From positions 39,342,501-39,406,500 of the forward strand of contig NC_088929.1 in NCBI RefSeq assembly GCF_038396675.1: a DNA stretch of 64,000 bases, given 5' to 3'. Below the pieces are notes generated by a model. The model had not been told where the DNA came from and did no database searches. It worked only from the letters and a program-made list of their open reading frames with translations. Numbering within the stretch: position 1 is the stretch's first letter; each line of letters begins with the position of its first letter. This DNA is from Hydra vulgaris (lineage: Eukaryota > Cnidaria > Hydrozoa > Anthoathecata > Hydridae). Below are positions 1 through 11,859 of the stretch, in pieces. Made by a program: the position numbers and the translations under genes.

Positions 1-74
1 TTAATTTTTATTGTTAGTTTACCCACAACAAGCTTATATCATGGTTACTCCCTATGTTTCAACACATCCTTTAA

Positions 75-1449
75 TTGCTGCTCAACTGCGATTACCTCTG
101 CACGGTGGGAAAACAAGAAAAACGTAAAGCAAACTGTTATAACTGGAAACAGTCAAAAAGAAAGCGACTTGGGCAATCAGGAAAAGAATATATAAATATC
201 AGAAGCAGGGTTATACAACCAAAAAGTATTAAAAATAAAAAAGATTGTGGAAATTGTTGCAAGTTTAAGTGTTCCGTGAAAGTTTCAGAAGACGAGATTA
301 AAATATTATTTAATGGACTGTGGGGAATGTCTCAGATTGAAAAGCAACACTTTTTTAGTAAAACTGCTGAAAGATTAGATAAAAAAACGACTCAGACCAA
401 TAAAGTAAGCAAATCAAGAAGAAAATATACTTATTTTAACAACTTCTTTGTCGATAATGTCAAACATCGTGTATGTAAGGTGTTTTATTTGTCTACATTA
501 GACATCAGCAGCAGGTAAATGTCATACTATCATGAAAATAAACTTGAAACTGGTATTCCTGCCCCTACAAAATGGGGAAAACATTGTAAAAAAAAGTTCT
601 TGAAATGACTAAACAGAGTATAGAAAACCATATTAACTTGTTTCCACGAGTTGAGTCACATTATTGTCGAAGTATTTCCTGCAAACAATACTTTTATGGT
701 TCATTAAATTTGAAGAAACTTTATGATTTATATTTAACATATTGCACTCAATATAAAATTTTACCAGCAAAGGAATGTAAGTACCGCAATATTTTTAACA
801 CTAAATTTAATATTGAATTTCAAAAGCCAAAAAAAGATCTGTGATACATGCTACCAATTTTGCATTATTGAAAATGCAAATAAAGAGCAAATCCAAAAGT
901 ATAACAAGCATATTGCATCAAAAAATGAAACAAAGATTGAGAGAGATAAGGATCGAAAGTTAAACTCCCCTACCACAACCATAGTTTGTATTGATCTACA
1001 AAATGTCTTGAGCTTACCAAAAAGTAACGTCGAAAACTTCTTTTATAAAAGAAAGCTCAGTTGTTATAATTTAACATGTTACTCTTCGCTGAACAAAAAA
1101 GCATATTGTGTATTATGGCATGAAGGTATGTCTAGTCGTTCTGGTAACGATATTTCTAGTGCTGTGATATGTATGCTAAATCAAGTTTACAAGGATCTTC
1201 CTAATATTGACAAGTTTTTACTTTGGTTTGATTCTTGTGTTCCACAAAATAGAAACAGTCATGTCAGCTGCATTGCGTGAGTTTCTTATTGATCATCCAA
1301 ATATTGAAATCATTGAACAAAAGTATTGTGAGCCAGGGCATAGCTCCATTCAGGAATGTGATAATATACATAAGAGCAATTCCACGACCGTCTCACAAAA
1401 AATGAAAAAATTAAACGAAGCCAATATACATAGTACTATATATCAGTAG
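75..1449 (+). pseudogene. Broken DDE-like transposase-type gene, N-terminal and central part
   Basis: Four overlapping open segments in shifting frames (75-518, 605-844, 813-1280, 1207-1449) read as one decayed protein. The first has a Lys/Arg-rich start and a Cys-rich patch (CGNCCKFKCSVKV). The later ones hold an acidic block IVCIDLQN, then SRSGNDISSAV, WFDSCVPQNRN and EPGHSSIQECDNIH. I recognise this arrangement from multicopy uncharacterised proteins of cnidarians and insects, and the spaced Asp/Asp/Glu blocks suggest an RNase-H-like DDE transposase; superfamily not assigned. The probable C-terminus lies at 4697-5035 beyond another element. Frameshifts make it nonfunctional. The family recall is moderate and the function is inferred. 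Confidence 0.5.
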
Positions 1450-1738
1450 AAAGCTCTACTTTTCCTCTTTCATAAAATATATAGTTTGTTATAGTATGCC
1501 GCTATCATAAAAAATTATATGGGCTGAAACAGAAGGTAAAAATAGGCGTTTTTGCGATAATTTAAATCGTTTTTAATCGTTGAAGTTCAATTGAGCCTAT
1601 AAAAAGTTCAAAAACTTTCTTGCTCATTGCAATCAGGTTTTTAGCTGCACTAATCATTGCTATTTATGATAAAAACATACTTATTGCCAGACGAATTCAG
1701 AATACCATTTATTTTAATCAAACGTTATTACCACTATT

Positions 1739-1945
1739 GTCACGCTGTGACATGTCACGCTGTGACAATTAGGGTACCAATAGTTTTATTTCTAAGACAA
1801 CCAATAAAATTTAGGATTTCAAAATTCCAGCGCAATGAGAACTCTATCTAGTACATCTAAATAAATACTAACATGTTTAAAAAAATAATTAGCTCAAGTT
1901 ATTTTTAGAATCTTTTTATGTCACGCCGTGACGTCACGGTGTGAC
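1739..1945. repeat. Left cluster of GTCACGCTGTGAC motifs (4 copies)
   Basis: The 13-mer GTCACGCTGTGAC, a palindrome with a 3-base centre, occurs at 1739-1751 and 1754-1766. Variants GTCACGCCGTGAC and GTCACGGTGTGAC lie head to tail at 1920-1932 and 1933-1945. A matching cluster lies at 4172-4573, so the motif brackets the open frame at 2559-3245. This is typical of subterminal transposase-binding repeats; that role is inferred. Confidence 0.7.
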
Positions 1946-2254
1946 AATTTTATAACAAAATTTAAAACAATATTTAAAACTGCTTAACTGAAACTACAAT
2001 TTAGTTATTATCAACTTTAATCAGGCAGATTATTGTGCAGTTAACTTTCTTTGGGTTTTCTACAAAAACTACAAAATATAGGTATGTTTTGGATAGGCAA
2101 CATTTGCTCAGTTATTCTTGAGGCTCTGTTTTGGGATACATAGAGCCTCTCTGTAAAGGATAGTTGTAACTCCATTGGGCCTTGGATTTAATACGTCCAT
2201 CTCCATAACAATTGTGTTGCTTTTTTTTAATCTTTCAAGGGTGTCTCTTACTCA

Positions 2255-3960
2255 TGCTTAACGTCAAAGGAAATATCGTGAAAGGCAGTTAGAAAAATTT
2301 GACAAAAAAGTTTTTAAAGAAAAAGATTCAAAAAAGAGAAAATAAAGACAACTTGCTAAATTGGAGCCTCAACGAGAAAAAGAAAGGCATTGAAAGAGAA
2401 AGAGCAGACAAAAAATAGCAGAATCAAAATCTGTAGCTATTACATCACCCTCTTACAAATCTTCAAGCAATCTTGGAAAAGCTGTTAAGAGAGCCGAATC
2501 AGCACTACCAAAATCATCCAGAAAGACGGCAAAAGTTGTACAAAAACTTTTAACAAAAATGAATGAAACCCCTAGTCCACAAAAAATACTTAGTGAAAAT
2601 GCATTAGATGCTTTAACTGTAAAATTGGTTCTTTATTTTTACCAGCGTGATGATATATCCCGTCAAGCACCCGGTAAAAGAGACACCATTGTGGTGAGAT
2701 TAAAGAACAAGAAAAAACTGCAAAAACATTATTTGTATGTGAATGTTATTGAAGCTTATGCTGTTTTTAAATGTGATTATCCTGAAGAATCAGTTGGAAA
2801 ATCAAAGTTTGCAAGTTTACGCCCATCACATGTTCTTTTGTCTAGTTCAATGTCAAGAAATGTTTGTTGTTGTCAACGACATCAAAATATAATTCTTATC
2901 CTTGAAGCCCTGCACAAGTTTGATTCAAATTTTCTATTGTATTCACATGAATTTCTTCTTAGCATTGTATATGATAGTGAAAAAGACATTTGTTATAATA
3001 ATATGTGTACTACATGCAAAGATGCTGCAAAGTTTCATAATCTGTATGTTTTGAATGAAATTGACAAGAATAAATGCATTACATGGTACCAATGGGAAAA
3101 AGTTGCAGATGGTAATGGAAAAGAATATATTAAAAAGATTAAAAAAAAGGGAATAGTTGATGATCTTTACAGCATCTTTTCAAAATCTTTAGATTCATTT
3201 CTTTGGCATTATTTTATTAAACAGAAACAATCAAAGACATCGTGATCATAAGATCCAACCTCAAAGTAAACCAGACACAGCCGTCCTTCAAGTGAATTTT
3301 GCTGAAAATTTTTCAACTTTGTGGCAAGATAAAGTGCAGTCAGCACATTGGTACAAGAAGCAAGTTACTGTGTTTACTTCTGTATTTTAGTACCAAAATT
3401 TATTCTCGTCATCTGTCATAGCTTCAGATGATTTAACCCATTCAAAAAAATTTATTCTTGTATTTGTTCATAATTTATTATCTAACCATATTGAATCAAG
3501 TGTTAAAATACTACAGATTTAAACAGACGAGCCAAGTAATCAATTTAAATATCGTTTTATTGCATCAGCAATACCCTGGTTGGAAGAGCAGCATGATTTA
3601 AAATTATTCTGGAACTTTTTTGCTGCTTCACATGGGAAAGGATTGGTCCATGCTATTGGTGGGACCGTTAAAAGAATAGCAACGCAAAAAATAATCCAGA
3701 GAAAACATATAATAACTGATGCCATAACTTTTCATGAAGCTGTTAAAAATGAGACTAATTTCAATGTCTATTTTGTTTCTATGGAAGATATTATAAATAC
3801 AATTTAAAAATTTAAAATTGATGAGTTATTTACATAAACACCAGCAAAACCAGGAATATTTGCAGCGAACTTAATTAACAACAATAATGGGAAAATACAA
3901 ATGCCATCCTATTCAAGTGCCAAGTATTTAGTCAAACAACTTATGTCTACAAATAAAATC
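2255..3960 (+). pseudogene. Decayed transposase-like gene of a second multicopy family
   Basis: The longest intact segment is 2559-3245 (228 residues), containing YFYQRDDISRQAPGKRDT, GKSKFASLRPSHVLLSS, a Cys-rich CCCQRHQN patch and NNMCTTCKDA. Upstream, 2255-2560 reads as a Lys/Glu-rich coiled region in broken frames. Downstream, 3280-3960 gives VDFAENFSTLWQDKVQSAHW, then FASHGKG-like and IGGTVKR blocks (3580-3807) across stops. I recall these blocks from repeated uncharacterised cnidarian and insect proteins that look like transposase cores. It sits between the two GTCACGCTGTGAC clusters, so it probably belongs to that element. Several stops and shifts make it inactive. Confidence 0.5.
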
Positions 3961-4171
3961 ACTAAAAAACTTTAAAACGTTGTTTATATGACAGCAATAT
4001 AATATGGACGCGATTAGACACTGATATAGTATGGGCGTGTTCAGAAGATTACTATATAAGAACTATTTTTATGAAGATGAAATTATATATTTGTCTAATA
4101 CCTCTCTACTAAGTTCTAAATTTATTAAAAACAGCCCATTTACCTGGTTTATAACTACCCAAATGTGTCTG

Positions 4172-4573
4172 GTTACGCTGTGACGTCACGCTGTGACGTT
4201 TACCACTAGTTAATTAAAGGTGCGCCTGTTTAAAATTTAATTTAAAAAATGTAATTTAGCTATAAAACTTGTAAGAGTAATGTCTAAACTTTTTGTTTAA
4301 TGCCAAGTTAATAATTCAGTTCATCTATATTAGCTGAATCACGGTGTTGATCTAAAAACTAAAAAACACTGAGAAAATATTGGTCACGCTGTGACGTTTT
4401 ATATTTTCTTGCATGAATGAGAGGCCAATATATCCACCCGAATTTTTCTTCTTGTTTTTTGTAGCACCTATTATGAGCTAACTAAAAAGCAAAAAAAGTT
4501 CTTCTTATATCTATTTTAATATTAAAATATTAAAGGCTTAAGACAAAAAAAATGACGGGTGTCACGCTGTGAC
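4172..4573. repeat. Right cluster of GTCACGCTGTGAC motifs (4 copies)
   Basis: Copies at 4172-4184 (GTTACGCTGTGAC), 4185-4197, 4383-4395 and 4561-4573, all in the same orientation as the left cluster. Together the clusters delimit about 2.8 kb around the 2559-3245 frame. GGGCTGAA near 1527 and its reverse complement near 4627 could mark the true ends, but no target duplication is visible. Confidence 0.65.
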
Positions 4574-4696
4574 GGTCGTGGAATTGCTCATAATCAGATT
4601 GAGTAATCATTACATTCGGCAGAAATATTCAGCCCTCCCTAGTTGGTAAAAGCAATATTAAATGTTAACCAACGTAAACCATTTTTTGTATAGCAA

Positions 4697-5035
4697 ATGC
4701 AAAAAAAGAACATCAAAAATTTCTCAAAAATTGCTTGTCTTATGAACTACAAAAAAGTTCCGTACTTTAATGTCAAAACACTTGTATATAGGTCTAATGC
4801 TCCTGGTCATGTGTATTTCAAGAATCATTTTACAGATATTTATAAAGAAGCACGGCTGTCTGAGCCAAAAAATACTAGAGGATCAGGAAGTAATCTTGAA
4901 GAACCATCAATTCCATTGGCATCTTGTTTTCCACATAATATTGAAATTTCTAGTGAGAAAGTAAAAGACATTGTTTCTATGTACCCATACATGCCAGCTG
5001 TAGATGTTTGTTTCTATAAAACCTTATTTCAGTAG
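4697..5035 (+). pseudogene. Probable C-terminus of the transposase-type gene begun at 75
   Basis: An open segment of 112 residues. YKKVPYFNVKTLVY, RSNAPGHVYFK and a closing KDIVSMYPYMPAVDVCFYK resemble the C-terminal part of the family seen at 75-1449 (a tail of the form K-DL--M-P-IPP---FY). It is in the same orientation, and about 3.2 kb of unrelated repeat sequence intervenes. I infer that the older gene was split by the GTCACGCTGTGAC-bracketed element. No exon junctions were established. Confidence 0.4.
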
Positions 5036-5720
5036 TTTTTTTTCAACTCTTCATCCGGAAACAAATTTTATTTTAATTGTTTTATTTATATACTTTAGTT
5101 ATGTTATGCAACATTCAGTTTTATAAGTTGTATAAGTTGTATAAGGTTCATTCAAACTGTTATTAACATGTTATTTGTATTAAAAACTTTGTTTATTTTC
5201 AATAAATCTTTTTAGATAGAAATGATTTTTTTTAAATAATATAGCTCTTGTTAAAAGCTGCCCATCATTCCAGAAGCAACATCAGTTGAATTCTGTCTAA
5301 GTAGCAATAAGAAAGCTAATTATATCATCCCATCCATTTAAGTTTTCCAACGAAGTGTTTAAGGTTTCTATATTTGCGTTTAAGTTAAAAGTAATTTGTT
5401 GTAATTCTTTTGCTTTTCGCAAAACGTTTAAATTGTTTTTACTAAAATATGGAAATAGCACAAAATAATACTAACGCAAAATGTATCTATCGAAATTATC
5501 TCCAAACAGGGTCGGGCCAGAATAGCAATTTGAGCAACTTACTTTTTTTTTCAAAACAAATAATTATTTTTAGTATATAGCCAAGTATTGAAAAAAGTTT
5601 TCATTATTGAAAAATATACTGCCAATTCTACTGCATTTCAGTGTAAAACTTCAACTTGATTTATCTCAGTTTAAACAAATGCAGAGTTAAAACAAAATAA
5701 TTCTAACCTGACGAAATGCT
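5036..5720. other. Noncoding AT-rich stretch, nothing recognised
   Basis: No coding pattern, RNA gene or terminal repeat was recognised. It contains short A/T runs and a duplicated ATAAGTTGT near 5125. Confidence 0.6.
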
Positions 5721-5900
5721 GTCAAGATAAAGTAAAGTCAAAGTAAAGCCGGAATGATAAAGTAAAATTTAAAAAAAAGAAAGACTCAAAAAAGTGGAGT
5801 TCTCTCCAGTGTCAAGATAAAGTAAAATCAAAGTAAAGCCGGAATGATAAAGTAAAATTAAAAAAAAAGAAAGATTCAAAAAAGTGGAGTTCTCTCCAGT
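5721..5900. repeat. Two tandem copies of a 90-bp unit
   Basis: GTCAAGATAAAGTAAA begins at 5721 and again at 5811, and each copy ends with GAGTTCTCTCCAGT. The copies differ at only a few bases. Confidence 0.9.
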
Positions 5901-6280
5901 GCTCTGAAAACAATTTCAACTTGTACTTTTATTAAGTTTACACAAATGCTGGAAGGTTTTACACATGCATGAATTACCCATAGCTAAGAAATTATGCCCC
6001 CTTTCCCCCATCTTCCCCTGACAAACTTTCATTATGGCCATTAACTTAATCTGCTAAACAAACAAAAAGAAATAAAAAATCAACGGTTATTTAGCAGCCC
6101 CTATTAGTACTCATGCGACAGGGAGCCCGTCTCTATACTACTAGTATAGGCTATATTTGCCCCTAATTATAATAGAACTACCCTTTACGATATACGTGAA
6201 AAAAAAACAGGCAGTAGATTTGAATACGCTACCTATCTCAAAATTTATGTTAAATCAACATGAAATGACTGTTCTTTGAG
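5901..6280. other. Noncoding stretch, nothing recognised
   Basis: Includes a C-rich patch near 6000 and ACTACTAGTATAG near 6137. No gene-like signal was seen. Confidence 0.5.
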
Positions 6281-6289
6281 AAAGTAAAC

Positions 6290-6905
6290 AATATAACTTA
6301 CTTTTTACTTACTTACCAAGTAAAGTATAAAATTTCAAAGAAAAAAATTACTTTTATTTGTAAAAGTAAATAACAATTTTTTTCAAATTATTTTTGTGTA
6401 AGCTGTTTTTGCTAATTACTTACCTTTACACGTAAAAGTAATTTGTTGTTACGACGTAGTTTTATTTTACTTTGTAAAGTAAGTGTCATGTCTTTTAAAT
6501 ATTATATTTACGTAAGTTTATTTCATAAATAAAATTTTTTACATTTAAAAAGCAAATTACATTTCGATGTAAATTTTTTACTTAATTATAACCAAAATTA
6601 CTTTTTAAAGTAGTTTACTTTACATAACTTACCATACAAAAGTAAGTTACATTTACAAGTAAAACTAAAAATGTAAATAACTTTTACATGTAAAAGTAAA
6701 TTACTTTTTCAAGTATCACCTACTCATTTAAAAGACTTAACTTAAGTAATTAAGTTTTACGCGTTATATAATTTATGTAAAAAAAAAAAAACATTACTTT
6801 TGAAAGTAAGTAAATTATATATTTTTATATGAGTTATGTAAAATAATTTGCGCGTAAAAGTAATTCGCGTTTTTACATCAAAATAAGTAAAAGCGCCATC
6901 CCTAC
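6290..6905. repeat. Palindromic GTAAAAGTAA / TTACTTTTAC-rich block
   Basis: About 600 bases built from variants of AAGTAAATTACTT and TTACTTTTAC in both orientations, so much of the block can pair with itself. It ends near 6900 with AAAAGCGCCATCCCTA, whose reverse complement looks like a MITE terminus. No matching left end or target duplication was found. Confidence 0.55.
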
Positions 6906-7147
6906 TAATCAATACTATAAAATACTATCAAATGATGCGTCAATACTAGTTAATATTAGTCAATACTATCAAACGATACATCGCTAAAAAGGGCAGAAAA
7001 AGACCTTTATGAAGCAACTGATTTAATGAAGCAAAAAAGCAACAAATTTGTTAGACTATTTTCACTTTACTCTTTAAATTAAGCTGAAATGTGCAATAAA
7101 TTTGTTAGATAGATTTTTTCTTCAAGAATATCAAACAGCAATTATGT

Positions 7148-7370
7148 CAGACATAAAATTATGTTAAAATATGTCCATAGAAAATATGTCTGACATATTT
7201 TATGTCAGCAGAAAATAATTCAGACATAAAATTATGTCAAAATATGTCCACAGAAAATATGTCTGACATATTTTATGTCAGCAGAAAATAATTCAGACAT
7301 AAAGTTATGTCAAAATATGTCGATAGAAAATATGTGGGACATATTTTATGTCAGCAGAAAATATGTCTCA
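7148..7370. repeat. Three tandem copies of a 73-bp unit with internal inverted symmetry
   Basis: CAGACATAAA starts at 7148, 7221 and 7294, a 73-base period. Each unit contains ATGTCTGACATA-like palindromes (the third has ATGTGGGACATA) and ATTTTATGTCAGCAGAAAAT. Confidence 0.85.
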
Positions 7371-7379
7371 GACATATTT

Positions 7380-7444
7380 GACAGATAACCTGATGTTGCG
7401 ACAGATAACCTGATGTTGCGATAACAGATAACCCTGATGTTGCG
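7380..7444. repeat. Three short tandem repeats of GACAGATAACCTGATGTTGC
   Basis: The 20-base unit occurs at 7380 and 7400, followed by a third copy with a 4-base insertion. It directly follows the 73-bp satellite. Confidence 0.85.
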
Positions 7445-7745
7445 TTTACAATTATGTTTTTTGTGTTTTTATTTATTAATTCAATTATTAATCTTTTTCA
7501 CTTACACAGAGATCGTTACGTAAACTATAATTAATCGAGTTGTGGATAAAAATTCTTATGTCCCCACCAATACCAAAATTACGTGGTTAGTGAACTGATT
7601 TGTAATTAATTAGTTAAAATATCGCATTTGTTTCACCACACTTACGCCAAGTTTCCGTATGACAAATAATTTTAAAGTAATGTTTTAATTCATCCAACAA
7701 AAACTTATCAAAAAGTTATCAAAATTTATTTTTAAACCTCGAATA

Positions 7746-8800
7746 CTAACGTTTAATTTGAAAAAAAAGGTTTCCTTTTATTTGTATATATTGAAAAGAT
7801 TCGAAAACTGTATAGTTTTGACTTTCAAATACTTGCTGATTAAAATTATCAAAGTCATTCTCGTCCGTGAGAATGATATTTTCACCAACAAATTTAATTT
7901 TTAGGTTTTCTTCCATTTTTTTTTTTTTTAACTGTTTTTGTTTAAAAAAAAATAGATAATAATAATAGAAAAAAAAAAGACAATTGTATAAACACAAAAT
8001 TGCAAATAAAACAATAAAAGCTCTTGCCTTTTCGGCACAGTTTCTTTGATACCCAATTGCGTACAATAAGGTTAACGCACGATATATATGCAAATTTTCC
8101 TTGCCGCCTTTCAGTTTTCATTCATTCTCTCTAATCTTTTCTTATTTCGTTAGTTTCGTAGGAAAAATCTTCATCAATTAAAATACTTTCACTCTTTAAT
8201 TTAAAAATTTTTTTTAAAACTTCTACTTTATCTTTGTAATCTAAAAGTTTTATCATGATTGTAAGCGAATTTTTTTCATCTTTGCATCTGCAGCGATGCG
8301 CTCGTTCAATTTTAACATTTTTAACCCCTAAAGTCTGTTCAAACAGTTTGATCACCTTTATTTCACTTTCCGTCCATGTTTCATTTTTGTTTTCTTTCAG
8401 TCCACCGATCCTAAGATTATTTCTTTGTTATCGATCTTCAATATCTCTTAGTTTTTTTTTAAGGTTGGTAAGCTAAATATTTTTATGTGCTACATGTTTA
8501 AAAACTCTTTTTTTCTCGACAAATTCAATATCATTTTTAATCTTATTTTCAATGAGTTTTTCGTAAAAATTTAAGCTTTTTTATATCAAATACATCCTTT
8601 TTGAGTCTTTTAATTTTTTCCATTCTGTCGATAATATTTATTTCTGCTTTTTGTTGTCAGTCACTCGTTATTTTTGCATTCGCACTAATGAGTTTAAGAA
8701 CGTTTTCTTCTTGTTGTTTTATTAGTAACTCTATGTCTTCCGTGTACTCAGCAGACATATCCCAGAACATATTTCTTATTTCGCTAATGGTAACTGCCAT
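7746..8800 (-). pseudogene. Non-LTR retrotransposon ORF1-type protein relic
   Basis: Minus-strand reading from an ATG at 8800 gives MAVTISEIRNMF, then a coiled-coil-like Lys/Glu/Ile-rich region with stops. After that come a DIEDR-RNNLRIGGLKE motif, VKNVKIERAHR, TIMIKLLDYKDK and ILIDEDFSYETNEIRK (8131-8355). That order, coiled coil then the NLRI/IERAHR RNA-binding fold, is typical of LINE ORF1 proteins (Transposase_22-like) in animals. A further open segment at 7746-7900 (KIKFVGENIILTDENDFDNF) is not recognised. Stops and frameshifts show it is dead. No endonuclease or RT of the same copy lies next to it. Confidence 0.6.
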
Positions 8801-10160
8801 ATTTAACAATTAAATTGATAACAAATGTTAACTTTGAAATTTGTTTTAAAATTTGTAAAGAAATTTTTTTTCTTTTTTGCAAGAAAACACGCCTGTTCGC
8901 CGCAACTTTTAACGATTTATTTATGTTTCAGGTTTATTTTTGTTTCAGTTGGTTTTGTATCATCGGTTGGTTTCGGGTTTGTAAGTTTTGTGTTCATTGA
9001 TTTTGTATTTGTTGGTTTTGTGCCCGTTGGTCCTTTTTTTACTTTGTTTAAGCTTCTTGTTGTTTAAGTTAGTTATTGTATTCTTATATTGTGTCGATTT
9101 TTAAAGACCTGGAGCTATCCTAAAGGTGAGATTTGAATTTACGTTGGAAAGGACGTTATGATACCTAAGAACTTTTGGGGACCTAATATAAGATTCAAGA
9201 GCGTTTAAAAACATGCTTTGTGCTTCCTTAGCTGCTGAATTGGTACCAAAATATGGATGATCTAACAGCCAGCCGAGCACAAATATCACAAATTGCATAA
9301 GTTTGTTTGCTATTTGATTAAGACTTGACTCTTGTAAAAGTAAATCCTTCCGTTACCTCTGGAATTAGCGCTGCTGAAAGATTTATTATTTAAACGGTTC
9401 CTGTTTTCCCATCTTGTGTATGGTGTACTAAAGTCTGCAACCCCATTTTAAAAGGATCAAACTTTTTTTTATCTCCTCAAGTTGCCCATTATCAATTTAT
9501 ACGTTCCTTAAGTCAAAATTAGACGAGGATGGTAATGTAACACCTAACCGCCATAAAGTGCGTCTCTCAGTGTAGTAAAAATGAAATTTGTAAATACATC
9601 ACACATAAGGGTCTGGACAATAAAGTACAAGTGTTGATACCCAGCAGTATGTCGTAGCTAATGATTCAGCAAAGTTTAAAATATTTATTTAAATAATACT
9701 GTCAGATGGTCCTACCCAAGTCTGAGGCATTACATCTGGATATAAGTAAGCAAGAAAAATATTTCTGCATATAACGCGAAATGAAAAGTTTGCGTTAAGA
9801 TATTATGAAAAAGTAGTGCATAAATACCCGACAAAATTTTCAGATAATAACTACATTGTCCCTTAATATAAATCAAAGTAAATTACAAATTTAATTCAAT
9901 ATCGTGAACCTTATTTGTGGAAAAAGTCTCCTAGTATTGCAAATACGAAAAAAGTTAGTATACAAAAATGCTTTTTTTAAACTAAAATTTAATTATACAA
10001 AATATTTCTCAAAGTGTATCAACTTTTTTTCATTAATTCAGCCATGGTGTTTCCTCTAATCTTAAAAGTTATTAATAATAATACTTATAAATAAAAAAAT
10101 ATTTTCTCTTTTTCTTTATTAACTATCGATGAATTGTTATTTATTTCACTTTTGTACAAA
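8801..10160. other. Noncoding stretch, nothing firm
   Basis: Minus-strand 9101-9298 is open for 65 residues (VLGWLLDHPYFGTNSAAKEA) but matches nothing I know. 8940-9060 is T-rich with repeated TTGGTTTTGT. No terminal repeats or RNA genes were seen. Confidence 0.5.
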
Positions 10161-10163
10161 TTA

Positions 10164-10343
10164 GGGCGAGTTTCCACTCTTCCGTTTTTCAACGGGAAAA
10201 GGAAAGGAAAGGAAAAAATAATCACGTGAGCATGCGCAATAAAATTTTGTATTTGTCAAAAGGAAAACTGCGCATGCTCACGTGATTATTTTTCCGTTCC
10301 CTTTCCCGTTCCCGTAGAAAAAAGGATGAGTGGAAACTCACCT
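10164..10343. mobile_element. 180-bp foldback MITE with TTA target duplication
   Basis: The two arms pair over nearly their whole length. The left starts GGGCGAGTTTCCACTC and runs to AATCACGTGAGCATGCGCA; the right is its near-exact reverse complement, ending GAGTGGAAACTCACCT. TTA lies on both sides (10161-10163 and 10344-10346), which fits a PIF/Harbinger-type MITE. There is no coding capacity. Confidence 0.8.
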
Positions 10344-10346
10344 TTA

Positions 10347-11605
10347 GTTTCAAATATCACATAAATATTACGGTTTTTGTAAATTAAGTGTTCTTTTATT
10401 TTTAATTTTTTGTTCTTTATTTAAATATTACTTTATTGCAAACTGTTATATATTTTATTTTTATATATTTTCAACAAATAAGTTGTATAGTATACGTTTA
10501 TAGAACGGCTTATCTAAATACGTGCTCTTTGATTAATTAATTTACCTTTTTTTTCTTTTCTTTCGATTTTTCTTGTTTACCTGATTATTACTTTTAACAT
10601 TAATATTGTTCTTGAAGTATTTTTTAAACTAATTGTTAGTTGTTTTTACATTTATAAATTTTATAGATAATTTGTAAAATATAAATATATTGTACGGTTT
10701 TTGTAAATACGAACGATTAGGCTTGGTGATAAGACAAATATTAAATTTATTCATAAATACCTATAAAAAGAATCCATACATTTTCTGCATTAAATCCAAC
10801 AATTTTATATAATGCAATAAAATCCAATATAAAATTTTACCTATAATAGAAATTACGTTTGCAGCTTTTGAGGCTAACCACTTTAAAGAGTTTGCAAGGT
10901 GATCATGAAAAGGTACGCATACATCCGACCTTAACGGACTAGAATAATTTAACTTTTGCTCTTAAATATTTTTTGCAAAACTTTGTTTATTATGAGTTTA
11001 TTGTTGTTTAAAATTTCCTTGTTGTATGTGTATCAGGTATGTATTGAAGGAATGCTGAGACTTTTTCTTAAATATTCAGACATCAGCAAAAACCTCTTTT
11101 CTTGCTACCTGTCAAATTTCATGAAAAAAAGCACCCTACTAACTCACCCAAAATAGGTACCTATTTTTGACTTGAATTCCGCCATACACACGGTAGTTGC
11201 GGAAGACTGTATCATAACAAACATTTAAACATTAATATTTTTAAATGTATACTCTGATATAAAACAAGATTGAATAGTATACATAAAGTATTTAAAATGT
11301 AAAAAATGTAAAATAAAGTTCAAAATTTCAAAATAAAATAAAAAATTTTATTAAAAAAAACCTAGTTATTCAATATATTTAAGAGTGTTATAAACGCTCT
11401 TTTAACACCCCGCATATATATTTTACATATCCTTATTCTCCTTTTTAAGACATTTCTTTTGATACCAAGTTTTATGAGTTTTGATAAGAATTGACACTTA
11501 AAATACTATATCTTTTTGTAAAATTGTTTGATTTTAATTATTTTTTTACCTTTAAAATACTGTAATGTAGCACTTTCCAATGATATATAACAATCTAGTA
11601 TTTCA
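10347..11605. other. AT-rich noncoding stretch
   Basis: No gene, RNA or terminal repeat was recognised. The open frame at 10956-11156 has no family resemblance and is probably chance. Confidence 0.5.
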
Positions 11606-11820
11606 TTAATTTAAAAATTTCATGTCACATACATAAAAGCATTTATTTTTTTGTGGTTCACCACATCCTTTTTTTTTATCAGTTTTTCCTTTTTCATCAT
11701 TTTTTCCTTTGTCATCAGTTTTTTCTTTCTTAGTAAAGCTTTTAGATGAACTACCACAAAAAGCACTAATTAGCGCGTAGAAAATAACACCAATAACAAA
11801 TATTACAGCACAGGTCCTTC
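11606..11820 (-). CDS. Candidate terminal exon of a short secreted Cys/Lys-rich protein
   Basis: On the minus strand, TTTTTGCTCAG immediately precedes 11820, a good splice acceptor. In the phase with two leading bases the exon stays open for 70 residues to a stop at 11608-11606. It gives a hydrophobic leader-like stretch (CAVIFVIGVIFYALISAFCG), then a charged repeat-like linker (KTDDKGKNDEKGKTDKKK), then a compact Cys tail (GCGEPQKNKCFYVC). Leader, charged spacer and Cys module suggest a small secreted or membrane peptide. There is no in-frame ATG, so a first exon would lie upstream at coordinates above 11820; it was not identified, and a foldback element lies at 11860-11952. The family is unknown. 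The AT-rich context makes an open frame of this length suggestive, not conclusive. Confidence 0.3.
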
Positions 11821-11859
11821 CTGAGCAAAAATAATTCCAATTTTTTGTCTTAAACGTTC

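Noticed and set aside
3540..3725. Minus-strand 61-residue frame with a hydrophobic start
   Set aside because: It is the shadow of the plus-strand transposase relic at 3580-3807.
8255..9067. Plus-strand Phe/Ser-rich frames
   Set aside because: They are antisense shadows of the LINE ORF1 relic or T-rich noncoding sequence.
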